The notes under the pieces are model-generated. The model made no database searches. It was not told where the DNA came from and was given only the letters and a program-made list of their open reading frames with translations. The position numbers were made by a program, and so were the translations under genes. From positions 1 to 48,865 of the forward strand of contig JAGMAB010000002.1 in the NCBI GenBank assembly GCA_023131055.1: a stretch of 48,865 nucleotides of DNA. The letters are read 5' to 3'. Source of the DNA: Candidatus Parcubacteria bacterium. GTDB taxonomy: Bacteria; Patescibacteriota; Minisyncoccia; Minisyncoccales; JAGMAB01. Below are positions 36,450 through 45,429 of the stretch, piece after piece; within the stretch, counting starts at the first letter, position 1, and every line of letters begins with the position of its first letter.

Positions 36450-38357
36450 ATGGCTTGGGATTGGTCTTGGTTGTCTTGGGTTGAATCAAAAGAATTTAAA
36501 ATTAAAGAAGATGATGAGAATTTTTTAAAAATTAAAGAGGAATTAGGAATTGAAGAGATATATACATGGACAGAAGAAAATATCATTCGCTCCCCTGAAC
36601 TGATTACTTTTACTGATCACGAATTAGAAAAAATTCTTAATGAAAAAATAGGTTCCGAAGTTTCAGATTTAACCTATGGAGTTGCTATTTTAGATATTTT
36701 GTATGAAAGAGATATAGTTGATGCCCTTCCCGGTTCTTCATGGCACCAGAAAAAGTATATAGATATTTATTTTGAAAATATGTCTAATATAAACTTTTGG
36801 GCTAAAGAAGGTCAATTTACGGCTGAAAAATTTTTAGGAGAATGCTCGGGAGTTATTGGAAGTACTATTCTTATGATACCTGATTTGCTTGAAGCAGGAG
36901 TTAGCTTTAAAATGCTATCGAAAACATTTAAGAGTAAAGTTTACTGGCATTATTTTCAGGAATGTTCTCAAGGTATAGATAGCGATAATACATTTATGAT
37001 TGGAATAGAAGTAGGATGTTATCCTGTTGGAGGTCTTCCACGTATATATTTAGACTCGGCAGGAAATTTAAACGAGAAGGGCAAAAAAACAAAGGAATAC
37101 TTGGAAAAACTATGGAACCAATATGGAGAAGGTTATGATTCAGACTCGCGTAAAGGAGGATTAACAAAAGAGTTTAAATTTCAACATAAGAAGGAACTCA
37201 CAGAAATTCTTATTTTTGCGATTAAAGAATTACGAGAAGAGAAAAAATTTCTGCCACTTCCTACTTGGGAAGAAATAGAAAAACCCAAATCTGCTGAAGA
37301 TAAAGATTCCGAAACAGCATCATTAGTTCTGCCATCAGTCATAGAAGAAATCGCAGAACAAGGAGAGAAAGAGCAAGCGAAAGAAGAAAAAAAACCGCCG
37401 GCCAAAGAAAAAGATATTTTGTCAGGAAAATATGTAAGCATAGTTGACGAAGATGATTTTGTAGAACTTTATAAAGATAAAACTTTTTACACACCGGAAT
37501 CTTTTTCTTACTCTATGAAAGCCTACGGGATGGAGTATGGCGCGGAAGCGAAGTATGAATTTTTTGGAAAGTATAATATTCGAGATAATAATATCTTCTT
37601 CAAATATAATAAGGTTAAAATTGAATCAGGAGGATTTGAAATTGAGACAGATCTTTTTGGCGTTTCTATCAACTGTACTTTATCTCTTGATGGTTTTGAT
37701 TGTCCGGATGGAAGTCAATATAGGAAATATGAAAAAGATGAATTCATAGAGCAAGGAGAAAAAGAGCCAAGAGAAGAAAAAACAGAAGGATCGGGGGTCG
37801 GAGAATCTGTTCTTTTAAAATATCGTTTGTGTTCTCCGATGAATCAGAAAAAAGAAAAAGTTGATTCTCAAATAGAAGTAAGTTTGGGAACATGGATTGA
37901 TAAAAATCTTGGTCTTAAAATGAGATGGATTAGTTGTAGAGAAAACGAGGGTATATGGAGTAGTGGATATCTTGACATTGAAGACCATACAGTGATTGGA
38001 GAACATCTTTGGGTAGTGGGAACCATAGAGGGTGGTGATGGTTTGATTTTTTATAGTCGAGATGGCGGAATATCTTGGGAACTTCAATGGAACGAACCTC
38101 ATAAGATGTTTGGTGGATCCTATCCTTTTGTGGTATATTTTTTAAATATAACAGAAGGATGGGTTGGAATGAAAGGTGATTTTTTTTATACTAAAAATGG
38201 TGGCAAAAACTGGATATCCAACGATGTGCCCAACGAAGGTTCTTATATAAAAGAATATTGGTTTTATAACGATCAACGGATTGTAGCAAAAACTGCCTAT
38301 GGTAATATCGTTTGCGAATCGGTTAATGGTGGAGAAAATTGGGAGTGTGATCCTTAA
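36450..38357 (+). CDS. Secreted protein with repeated GKYV...FDCPDGSQYRK domain and C-terminal BNR/YCF48-like propeller repeats
   Basis: FYSRDGGISWELQW, FYTKNGGKNWIS, VNGGENWEC; domain shared with 34564 gene; signal peptide appears to lie upstream of ATG 36450. Confidence 0.75.
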   Translation: MAWDWSWLSWVESKEFKIKEDDENFLKIKEELGIEEIYTWTEENIIRSPELITFTDHELEKILNEKIGSEVSDLTYGVAILDILYERDIVDALPGSSWHQKKYIDIYFENMSNINFWAKEGQFTAEKFLGECSGVIGSTILMIPDLLEAGVSFKMLSKTFKSKVYWHYFQECSQGIDSDNTFMIGIEVGCYPVGGLPRIYLDSAGNLNEKGKKTKEYLEKLWNQYGEGYDSDSRKGGLTKEFKFQHKKELTEILIFAIKELREEKKFLPLPTWEEIEKPKSAEDKDSETASLVLPSVIEEIAEQGEKEQAKEEKKPPAKEKDILSGKYVSIVDEDDFVELYKDKTFYTPESFSYSMKAYGMEYGAEAKYEFFGKYNIRDNNIFFKYNKVKIESGGFEIETDLFGVSINCTLSLDGFDCPDGSQYRKYEKDEFIEQGEKEPREEKTEGSGVGESVLLKYRLCSPMNQKKEKVDSQIEVSLGTWIDKNLGLKMRWISCRENEGIWSSGYLDIEDHTVIGEHLWVVGTIEGGDGLIFYSRDGGISWELQWNEPHKMFGGSYPFVVYFLNITEGWVGMKGDFFYTKNGGKNWISNDVPNEGSYIKEYWFYNDQRIVAKTAYGNIVCESVNGGENWECDP

Positions 38358-38445
38358 TTGTCTAAATGAGCAGTCATAAATCTAAAATATAAAAGAGAAT
38401 TCGTTAATTATTTGTTTCTATACAAAAGAAGCAATAATGTATAAA

Positions 38446-38475
38446 AAAGCAGGTATTTCCCCCTGCTTTCTTTAT
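38446..38475 (+). terminator. Intrinsic terminator
   Basis: AAAGCAGG tatttccc CCTGCTTTCTTTATT. Confidence 0.6.
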
Positions 38476-38636
38476 TACTGACAACTAAAAAATAGTGCTA
38501 TAATTATACAAAAGATAAAACTGTATAAAAAATATGCAGGGAAAATCACTCATACAAAAAAGAACAGGGAAAATTAAGGTCAACTCTATTTTTTTAGAAA
38601 TAGTGAATAATAAGATAGGATGAGTAATAAGCTATT

Positions 38637-38918
38637 ATGACTGAAGTAACTAAATTTATAAAACAAGAAGCAAAAGAAAATGGTGAAGTGGTAAGAACAT
38701 GCCCGCTTGTATATGGTGGAGCCTCTGTGGAAGTTAAGCTTTATATCTTTTTCAAAAATGGAAAAATCACGAGGTCTATAAAATGGAGTTTTATGAACAA
38801 TCTTTTTCTTCCTAAAGATCAATGTCGATTGACTTATTATGATTTTAAAGAAACAATGGAACAGATTTCATTTTGGCATAAAATAGGCAAGGTGCCGATT
38901 TTCAAAAATAGTGAGTAG
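38637..38918 (+). CDS. Hypothetical protein
   Basis: 93-aa ORF in gene-sized gap, co-directional. Confidence 0.5.
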   Translation: MTEVTKFIKQEAKENGEVVRTCPLVYGGASVEVKLYIFFKNGKITRSIKWSFMNNLFLPKDQCRLTYYDFKETMEQISFWHKIGKVPIFKNSE

Positions 38919-38973
38919 CCATAAGTAATAAAATAAAATAAATCTATGGAAGAAAAAAATAAAGAGAAAAATT

Positions 38974-39324
38974 ATGACTAGAAATAAAATCATCTTAACT
39001 TTAATTTTGACGATATTTTTATTTTTTTTGTCACTTTTCTATGTGAGAAATGAAGTATGTTGTATGTTTTCCAGTATTCGACATCGTGGATTTCCTTATC
39101 AAATAATAGCAATATCTAAAGGAACCGATAATTGGGAAGAAGCAAAAAAAGTTTATTCTCTTAATGACTTAGAGCTTTTAAATCAGGGTTGGAAATTAAA
39201 AATAGGTTCTGGCTTTGATCCACTTTTTTGGAGTATTTCTTTTAATTTTATATTTTATTTAGCCATAAGCAGAGGATTAATTTTTATATTTGAACGAGTA
39301 AAACAAAACTATGATCAGAAATAA
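38974..39324 (+). CDS. Small membrane protein
   Basis: Two hydrophobic segments. Confidence 0.55.
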   Translation: MTRNKIILTLILTIFLFFLSLFYVRNEVCCMFSSIRHRGFPYQIIAISKGTDNWEEAKKVYSLNDLELLNQGWKLKIGSGFDPLFWSISFNFIFYLAISRGLIFIFERVKQNYDQK

Positions 39325-40567
39325 AAAAATCGCAATCGCAGGCGGGATAATTTTGGTGATAGGGATTTTTATTGGAGCATACCAATGTTTATTTTCAGCG
39401 CCGGAAAAAGAATTTGAAATGGAAAGAATTGTAATCAATCTTGGTACAACCGAAGAAGAATTAATTCCCAAATTAAAAGAACAGGGGTATATAAGAAGCG
39501 AATGGGCTTTCAAATTTGTGCTAAAAAGAAAAGATTGGCAAGGCAAAATCAAGCCGGGTGGATATAAGGTTTCAAAGAATATGAATGTTTGGATGTTGGC
39601 AGAAACTTTTATTAGATTTCGAGACCAGAATTGGATAGTGATACCAGAGGGGCTAAGGAAAGAAGAAATAGCAGAAATAGCAAAGAAAGAACTTGGCTGG
39701 ATAGATAACACAAAAGAGGAATTCTTAAATTACGCTAAAGAAGGATACTTATTTCCTGACACTTACTTACTTGATGTGTTTAATATTAGAGATGCAGGTA
39801 AGAAAGTAGCCAAAAGAATGGAAAATAATTTCAATGAAAAATGCCAAGAAATCTTTAAAGAATTTGAAGAGGCGAATATTCGCAATGACACAGCAATCAC
39901 TCTTGCTTCAATCATTCAAAGAGAAGCAGCTAATAAAGAACAAATGCCGCTGATAGCGGGAATTATCTGGAACAGGTTGTTAAAACCAATGCCTTTACAG
40001 GTAGACGCGACTATTCAATACATTGTCGGAGAGCCGGGTAATTGGTGGCGGCCGGTAACGCCAGAAGAATACAAAATAGAATCACTATATAATACCTATT
40101 TACATGAAGGAAGACCGCCGGCGCCAATCTGCAATCCGGGATTAGCGGCAATTGAAGCGGTGGTTTACGACCAGCCCAGCGATTACTTTTACTACTTACA
40201 CGACAGTAAGGGAGAAATTCATCTTGCCAAAACTTATAAAGAACACAAAGCGAATATAGAGCAATACCTGCTTGAAATTATAATAGGAACAATTACAGAT
40301 GTAGCATTAAGCGCCAAAGTCATCACAATACAAAACCAAGAAGGGAAGGAAATAAGTTTGGCAATTACTGACGAAACAAAACTTTTTCTAAATAGTTTAG
40401 GAGAAAGAGTAGAAGTAAAATTAAAAGATTTCCAGCAAGGCATGGAAATTAGAAGTGCAGGGAGATGGACAGGCAAAAATACATTTCTCCCAAAAATGAT
40501 TCAGATACAAGTAAATGCAAGTATAGAGCTTCCAACTGAACCACCGGAAATAATCTTTGTTCCCTGA
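39311..40567 (+). CDS. mltG: Endolytic murein transglycosylase MltG-like
   Basis: VIPEGLRKEEIAEIA, LASIIQREAANKEQMPLIAGIIWNRL, LQVDATIQYI, YNTYLHEGRPPAPICNPGLAAIEA. Confidence 0.92.
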   Translation: MIRNKKIAIAGGIILVIGIFIGAYQCLFSAPEKEFEMERIVINLGTTEEELIPKLKEQGYIRSEWAFKFVLKRKDWQGKIKPGGYKVSKNMNVWMLAETFIRFRDQNWIVIPEGLRKEEIAEIAKKELGWIDNTKEEFLNYAKEGYLFPDTYLLDVFNIRDAGKKVAKRMENNFNEKCQEIFKEFEEANIRNDTAITLASIIQREAANKEQMPLIAGIIWNRLLKPMPLQVDATIQYIVGEPGNWWRPVTPEEYKIESLYNTYLHEGRPPAPICNPGLAAIEAVVYDQPSDYFYYLHDSKGEIHLAKTYKEHKANIEQYLLEIIIGTITDVALSAKVITIQNQEGKEISLAITDETKLFLNSLGERVEVKLKDFQQGMEIRSAGRWTGKNTFLPKMIQIQVNASIELPTEPPEIIFVP

Positions 40568-40821
40568 CTTACATCAAGGCATAGCTGGCCGTAATAATTC
40601 TTTCATTTGTTTTAGTGCTCTTTTTGGATAATCGAATACTTCTTTTTAATCTAATGTTTTTAAATGGTTCGTCAAAGCGAGCTATTTTTTTGTAATTTTA
40701 GAGATTTTGTGATAAAGTAATGGCGTTAAAGTGTCGGATTAAGATTTAAATTAAGTTTTAGTTGTTGCCAATTTTGTAATTCTTGTATGATTTGGTTCCA
40801 ATTAAATTCTATATACTCCAC

Positions 40822-41838
40822 ATGGAAGGGAAAAAAATAGCGATAATTGGAGTTGGCGGACGGACCGGAACAATGTTTGCTTTTGAATTGGGAAAAGCTA
40901 ATAATATTTTGGGCATTAGCAGAGAAAAAGAAGTTGAACAAATCAAAGAAAGAAAACTTTATGTCCAGAGACAAGGCAGGCAGCCAGAATTATTTGAGGG
41001 AAAAGTGAGCAGCGATTTTCAATTTTCTTCCGCGGAAGTACCTGACATTATTTTCATGGCTACCAAAAATCCGGTTGGCCCGGTAGTAAAATACTATTAT
41101 CAAAAAATTAAAGATACTGGAAAATTTCCGGCTTTAGTTCTTTCTCAAAACGGCATTGCCGCAATACAGGACGCTATACAGGCGTTGGAAGAAGTTTTCG
41201 GTTTAGAACAAAGCAAGAAAATTCAAATAATACGGCTCAATCTTTTTAACGCAATAGACAGAAAAGAACTTGGAGACAAAATTTATGTGAGTTATTCTCT
41301 GCCAATCAGAATTGCTTTTACCAGCGCTTATGGTCCAAAAGACATTCAAGACATTGCTTTTCTTTTTAAGCAAGCAGGGTTTGAAGCCAAAGAATTTCCT
41401 TGCTCGCAAGTCAAGGATATGGAATTTTCCAAACTCTTTTTAAATTTAATTGGCATGGCTTCAGCAGTTAAAGGACTTTCAATAAACCAAGGATTTAGAG
41501 ATAAGCAAACATTCAAACAGGAAGCAGAAGCGCTCAAAGAATATATCAAGGTTGTTCACGCTAGCGGAAGCAATTTTGTTAATTTCCCTCATTATCCGGT
41601 AAAACTGCTTGCTTGCTTGTTTTTTTTCCTGCCAATGAATATTCTTTTAATTTTCAGGAATTATTTGGCTAAACTAATAAGCAAAGGAAGGCAGGGAAAG
41701 CCAAAAGGCAATTTAGATGAAATTGAATATTACAACGGCGCAGTAATTGATTTGGCAGAAAAAAATAATATACCCGCCACATTAAATCAACAAATACTCA
41801 AAAAAGCGTTAGAATTGGAGGCGTGCGAGAGTGGTTGA
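40822..41838 (+). CDS. Ketopantoate reductase-family (ApbA/PanE-like) dehydrogenase
   Basis: KIAIIGVGGRTGTMFAFELGKANNILGISR; ApbA-like C-terminal helical domain. Confidence 0.75.
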   Translation: MEGKKIAIIGVGGRTGTMFAFELGKANNILGISREKEVEQIKERKLYVQRQGRQPELFEGKVSSDFQFSSAEVPDIIFMATKNPVGPVVKYYYQKIKDTGKFPALVLSQNGIAAIQDAIQALEEVFGLEQSKKIQIIRLNLFNAIDRKELGDKIYVSYSLPIRIAFTSAYGPKDIQDIAFLFKQAGFEAKEFPCSQVKDMEFSKLFLNLIGMASAVKGLSINQGFRDKQTFKQEAEALKEYIKVVHASGSNFVNFPHYPVKLLACLFFFLPMNILLIFRNYLAKLISKGRQGKPKGNLDEIEYYNGAVIDLAEKNNIPATLNQQILKKALELEACESG

Positions 41839-41906
41839 ATCGGGCAGTTTCGAAAACTGCTATAGCTGAAAAGTTATCGAAGGTTCGAATCCTTCCGCCT
41901 CCGCCA
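41817..41906 (+). tRNA. tRNA-Ser(CGA)
   Basis: GGAGGCGTGCGAGAGTGGTTGAATCGGGCAGTTTCGAAAACTGC, long variable arm, GGTTCGAATCC, CGCCTCCGCCA. Confidence 0.94.
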
Positions 41907-41908
41907 CG

Positions 41909-41940
41909 CAAAAAACAGGTAATTTTATCTGTTTTTTCTT
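41909..41940 (+). terminator. Terminator after tRNA-Ser
   Basis: AAAAAACAG gtaattttat CTGTTTTTTC. Confidence 0.6.
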
Positions 41941-41979
41941 GCTTAAAAGCAAAAAAAGTGCTATTATTAAACGCACAAT

Positions 41980-42405
41980 ATGTTTAATTTTTTCAAAAAG
42001 AAAAAACAACAGCCGAAAAATTTTAAAGAAATTTTATGTGGTTTTGCAATCCTGGAAGAAAAAATTGAGAAGATTTCTAAAGAGATTGAGCTCTTGAAAA
42101 AGGAAAATAAATTTTCAATAAAGAAAATAGGAGTAATCAGATTTAATCCTTTTAAGGAAGTTGGCGGAGACCAGAGCTTTTGTTTAGCTTTATTAGATAG
42201 TGATGATACAGGCGTTGTTATTACGAGTTTATATAATAGGGAAGGAAACAGGGTCTATGGCAAAGCGATAAAAAACAGCCGGTCCCAATATGAACTTTCT
42301 CAAGAAGAAATCAAAGCAATTGAAAAGGCAAAATATGAAAATGAACACAAAGACGCAAAATTCAATAATTCGTCCGCCAATAGTAGTGGTTCTGGGACAC
42401 ATTGA
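41980..42405 (+). CDS. DUF4446-like protein
   Basis: GVIRFNPFKEVGGDQSFCLALLDSDDTGVVITSLYNREGNRVYGKAI motif. Confidence 0.75.
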   Translation: MFNFFKKKKQQPKNFKEILCGFAILEEKIEKISKEIELLKKENKFSIKKIGVIRFNPFKEVGGDQSFCLALLDSDDTGVVITSLYNREGNRVYGKAIKNSRSQYELSQEEIKAIEKAKYENEHKDAKFNNSSANSSGSGTH

Positions 42406-43828
42406 CCATGGAAAATCAAGCTTGCTTTGCGCCATTAAGGACTTCAAAATTACTGAAAAAGAATCAGGCGGCATTACCCAGCATATCGGCGCTTACCAGA
42501 TTGAACAGCAGGGCAAAAAAATTACTTTTATTGACACTCCCGGCCATGAAGCGTTTTCAGCTATGCGCTCGCGCGGAGCCAAAGTAGCTGACATTGCTGT
42601 TTTAGTGGTGGATTGTTCAGAGGGAGTAAAAACGCAGACAAAAGAAGCGATTTTGGACATTAAAAAAGCAGGAATTCCCATAATTATTGCTTTGAATAAA
42701 ATTGACAAGCCCGCGGCAGACCCGGAAAGAGTAAAAAAAGAATTATCCAAACAAGACATTTTAGTGGAATCAATAGGCGGAAAAATTCCTTCGGTTGAAA
42801 CATCAGCTAAAACAGGAAAAGGAATTTCTGAACTTTTGGAAATAATATTATTGGTGGCTGAAATGGAAAATCTGCAGGCAGACCTTTCAAAACAAGCAGA
42901 GGGCTTGGTTATTGAGTCATATATGGATAAATTAAGAGGTCCGACTGCCACTTTGCTTTTAACAAACGGAACTTTGGAAAAAGGAGATATTTTAGCCACT
43001 TTTTCCTGTTCAGGGAAGATTAAAAAATTAGAAAACTTTCAAGGAATTTCAGTTGAGCAAATCTTTCCTTCAGACCCGGCTATCATTATAGGTTTTGAAA
43101 ATGTTCCAAAAACAGGCGAAAAATTTAAAGTTTTTTCCAATTTGGAAGACGCGAAAAATTACCAAAAAACGGCTGAAAAAAGAATTGCCGAAGTGTTAGA
43201 GATTTCGCCTGACCAAAAAGTTTTAAATTTAGTTCTAAAAACGGATGTGGTTGGCACAATTGAAGCAATTGAAACAGTTTTAAAAAATCTTCCCCAGGAA
43301 AAAGTAATTTTAAGAATTTTGAAAGCAGAAGCCGGAGACATAAACGAATCAGACATTAAATTAGCCAAATCCGGAAAAGCGATAATTTTGGGCTTTCGGG
43401 TAAAAATGAATTCGTCTGCCAAACTCATGTTTGAAAGGGAGAAAATAAGAGTAATGAATTTTGATGTTATTTATGATTTAGTGGAAGGAACGCGGAAAGC
43501 AATGGAGAAAAGAATGGAAGTTGAACAGGTTAGAATTGATGTTGGCAAAGTTAAAGCGCTTATTATTTTTCTGACTGAAAAAAACCGCCAGATTGTCGGC
43601 GGAAAAGTGATTGAGGGCGAAGTTAAAAAAGGAACTAAAATTGAGGTTTTGAGGAATGAGGAAAAGATTGGTCAGGGAAAACTTATCAGTCTTCAAAAAG
43701 ATAAAAAAGACATTGACAAGGTGAGCAAAGGAGGAGAGTGCGGAATACTTTATGAAGGAAATGTTAAAGTTGAACAAGGAGATGTATTGAAGATATACAC
43801 GGAAGAGCGGAAAAAAGGAGAACTTTGA
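42335..43828 (+). CDS. infB: Translation initiation factor IF-2 (short form)
   Basis: VVVLGHIDHGKSSLL, FIDTPGHEAF, ALNKIDKP; domains II-IV present, no long N-terminal region. Confidence 0.95.
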   Translation: MKMNTKTQNSIIRPPIVVVLGHIDHGKSSLLCAIKDFKITEKESGGITQHIGAYQIEQQGKKITFIDTPGHEAFSAMRSRGAKVADIAVLVVDCSEGVKTQTKEAILDIKKAGIPIIIALNKIDKPAADPERVKKELSKQDILVESIGGKIPSVETSAKTGKGISELLEIILLVAEMENLQADLSKQAEGLVIESYMDKLRGPTATLLLTNGTLEKGDILATFSCSGKIKKLENFQGISVEQIFPSDPAIIIGFENVPKTGEKFKVFSNLEDAKNYQKTAEKRIAEVLEISPDQKVLNLVLKTDVVGTIEAIETVLKNLPQEKVILRILKAEAGDINESDIKLAKSGKAIILGFRVKMNSSAKLMFEREKIRVMNFDVIYDLVEGTRKAMEKRMEVEQVRIDVGKVKALIIFLTEKNRQIVGGKVIEGEVKKGTKIEVLRNEEKIGQGKLISLQKDKKDIDKVSKGGECGILYEGNVKVEQGDVLKIYTEERKKGEL

Positions 43829-43829
43829 T

Positions 43830-44168
43830 ATGAGTGAACGCATTAGAAAAGTTAATGAGCTTATAAAACGGGAATTATCCCAGATTATTCTTCGGGAAAT
43901 TGATTTTTCAAAAGGTGTCTTGGTAACCATAACCAGAGTGGAAGCATCTCCTAATTTAATTCAGGCAAAAGTTTATATAAGCGCGCTTCCCGAAGACCAG
44001 CTCACAAATGTTTTTCATATCTTGAAACAAAGAGTTTACAACATTCAGCAATTATTGAACAAGCGTTTGAAAATGCGTCCAATGCCCAAGATTGAAATTA
44101 TGGAAGAAAAAGAGACCAAACAAGCCGGCAGAATTGAAGAAATTCTGGAAAAAATTAAAAAACAATAA
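43830..44168 (+). CDS. rbfA: Ribosome-binding factor A
   Basis: RIRKVNELIKRELSQIILREIDF...VLVTITRVEASPNLIQAKVYISALP; follows infB. Confidence 0.92.
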   Translation: MSERIRKVNELIKRELSQIILREIDFSKGVLVTITRVEASPNLIQAKVYISALPEDQLTNVFHILKQRVYNIQQLLNKRLKMRPMPKIEIMEEKETKQAGRIEEILEKIKKQ

Positions 44169-44173
44169 ATTAT

Positions 44174-44246
44174 GGCACGGTAGCCAAGTAGCTAAGGCAT
44201 TGGTCTGCAAAACCAATATACATGGGTGCAATTCCCATCCGTGCCT
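44174..44246 (+). tRNA. tRNA-Cys(GCA)
   Basis: GGCACGGTAGCCAAGTAGCTAAGGC...CTGCAAA loop...GGGTGCAATTCCCATCCGTGCCT. Confidence 0.93.
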
Positions 44247-44254
44247 CAAGATTT

Positions 44255-44337
44255 GCCCGGGTGCTGGAATGGTAGACAGTCTTGGCTTAAAACCAAGTGA
44301 GGTTTTCCTCGTGTGGGTTCGAATCCCACTCCGGGCA
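44255..44337 (+). tRNA. tRNA-Leu(UAA)
   Basis: GCCCGGGTGCTGGAATGGTAGACAG...CTTAAAA loop, long variable arm...GGGTTCGAATCCCACTCCGGGCA. Confidence 0.93.
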
Positions 44338-44341
44338 CATA

Positions 44342-44373
44342 AAAAGTCCCGCTTTCATAGCGGGACTTTTTTA
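44342..44373. terminator. Bidirectional intrinsic terminator
   Basis: AAAAGTCCCGC TTTCATA GCGGGACTTTTTT. Confidence 0.8.
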
Positions 44374-44437
44374 TTACTTAAATCATTGATTCGTGGTCAG
44401 TAGAATAGAGTAAAATTGAATTTAAGGAAATTAAATT

Positions 44438-44929
44438 TTAACTTTCTAGAATTTCGATAAAAGTTCTTTTTGCTCCGAAGTTTTTTGCCTCCTCGTAAGA
44501 AGCGCACCAAACATCAATATGATAATTTCCTTTTCTCCAGTGCATTCTGTCTTCAACTACAAAAATTTTATCTCCGTAAATTTCCGGCATACGGATTTTC
44601 GTTCCAAAAGGATATTTGTTATTTGCCACAATTCCGTCTTTAACCCAGGTTCCGGCGGCGGTAATAAACGGGTCATTGTCTGTTTGCCAGACAGTGCTTG
44701 AATAAGCGGTTACTATTACACGGATTTTTTGGACAACTTCAGGCTCTGGATTTTGAGGATTGCTGTTTGCTGAAAGAGTATTTTCCTGAACAAAAAACAA
44801 TCTTTCTTCAACAGAAAATTCTGTCTCAGTATTTTGAGTTTTTGATTCTAAAATCGGAAAAAAATCAAACAAGACCGCTGAACCAATTATTAGAATAATT
44901 AATAATAAGAGATTTTTATTCATTTTCAA
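44438..44929 (-). CDS. 3D (Asp-Asp-Asp) domain cell-wall protein
   Basis: VIVTAYSSTVWQTDNDPFITAAG...GTKIRMPEIYGDKIFVVEDRMHWRKGNYHIDVW. Confidence 0.85.
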   Translation of the reverse strand: MKMNKNLLLLIILIIGSAVLFDFFPILESKTQNTETEFSVEERLFFVQENTLSANSNPQNPEPEVVQKIRVIVTAYSSTVWQTDNDPFITAAGTWVKDGIVANNKYPFGTKIRMPEIYGDKIFVVEDRMHWRKGNYHIDVWCASYEEAKNFGAKRTFIEILES

Positions 44930-45008
44930 TCCCGCTTTTAGCGGGATTGTATTATATTAGTTTGTTTTGTGAGTTTGTCAACCCTTCGGCAAATTTAGGG
45001 CAAGTATA

Positions 45009-45083
45009 TGGAGCGGGTGAGCGGAATTGAACCGCCGTTGTCTCGTTGGCAACGAGACGTAATAGCCACTATACGACACCCGC
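45009..45083 (-). tRNA. tRNA-Gly(GCC)
   Basis: RC GCGGGTGTCGTATAGTGGCTATTAC...TTGCCAA loop...GGTTCAATTCCGCTCACCCGCTCCA; CCA encoded. Confidence 0.94.
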
Positions 45084-45090
45084 GCTCCTG

Positions 45091-45162
45091 TGCCGCGGGT
45101 GAGAATTGAACTCACGACTTCTTCTTTTTCAGAGAAGCGCTCTACCACTGAGCTACCGCGGC
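45091..45162 (-). tRNA. tRNA-Phe(GAA)
   Basis: RC GCCGCGGTAGCTCAGTGGTAGAGC...CTGAAAA loop...GAGTTCAATTCTCACCCGCGGCA. Confidence 0.94.
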
Positions 45163-45206
45163 GTGATTAAAATAATAATTATCAATGATTATTAATCAAT
45201 AATTAG

Positions 45207-45280
45207 TGGACGGTACAGGACTTGAACCTGTAACCCCCGCGATGTAAACGCGATGCTCTAGCCAATTGAGCTAACCGTCC
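45207..45280 (-). tRNA. tRNA-Val(UAC)
   Basis: RC GGACGGTTAGCTCAATTGGCTAGAGC...TTTACAT loop...AGGTTCAAGTCCTGTACCGTCCA. Confidence 0.93.
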
Positions 45281-45297
45281 CTATATTTCTTCTTTTT

Positions 45298-45334
45298 AAT
45301 TAAAAATTAAAAATTAAAAATTAAAAATTAATTT
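45298..45334. repeat. 7-bp simple tandem repeat (TTAAAAA)n
   Basis: aattaaaaattaaaaattaaaaattaaaaattaattt. Confidence 0.85.
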
Positions 45335-45339
45335 GGGGG

Positions 45340-45422
45340 TGCCCAGGGCGGGACTCGAACCCGCACGCTCTTACGAGCATAGAGCCTCAGTCTATTGCGT
45401 TTACCAATTACGCCACCTGGGC
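45340..45422 (-). tRNA. tRNA-Leu(GAG)
   Basis: RC GCCCAGGTGGCGTAATTGGTAAACGC...CTGAGGC loop, variable arm GCTCGTAAGAGC...GGGTTCGAGTCCCGCCCTGGGCA. Confidence 0.93.
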
Positions 45423-45429
45423 TTAGGGC

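Noticed and set aside
45298-45334. AT-rich 7-bp repeat as regulatory element
   Set aside because: Simple-sequence tract between tRNAs; nothing beyond slippage needed to explain it.
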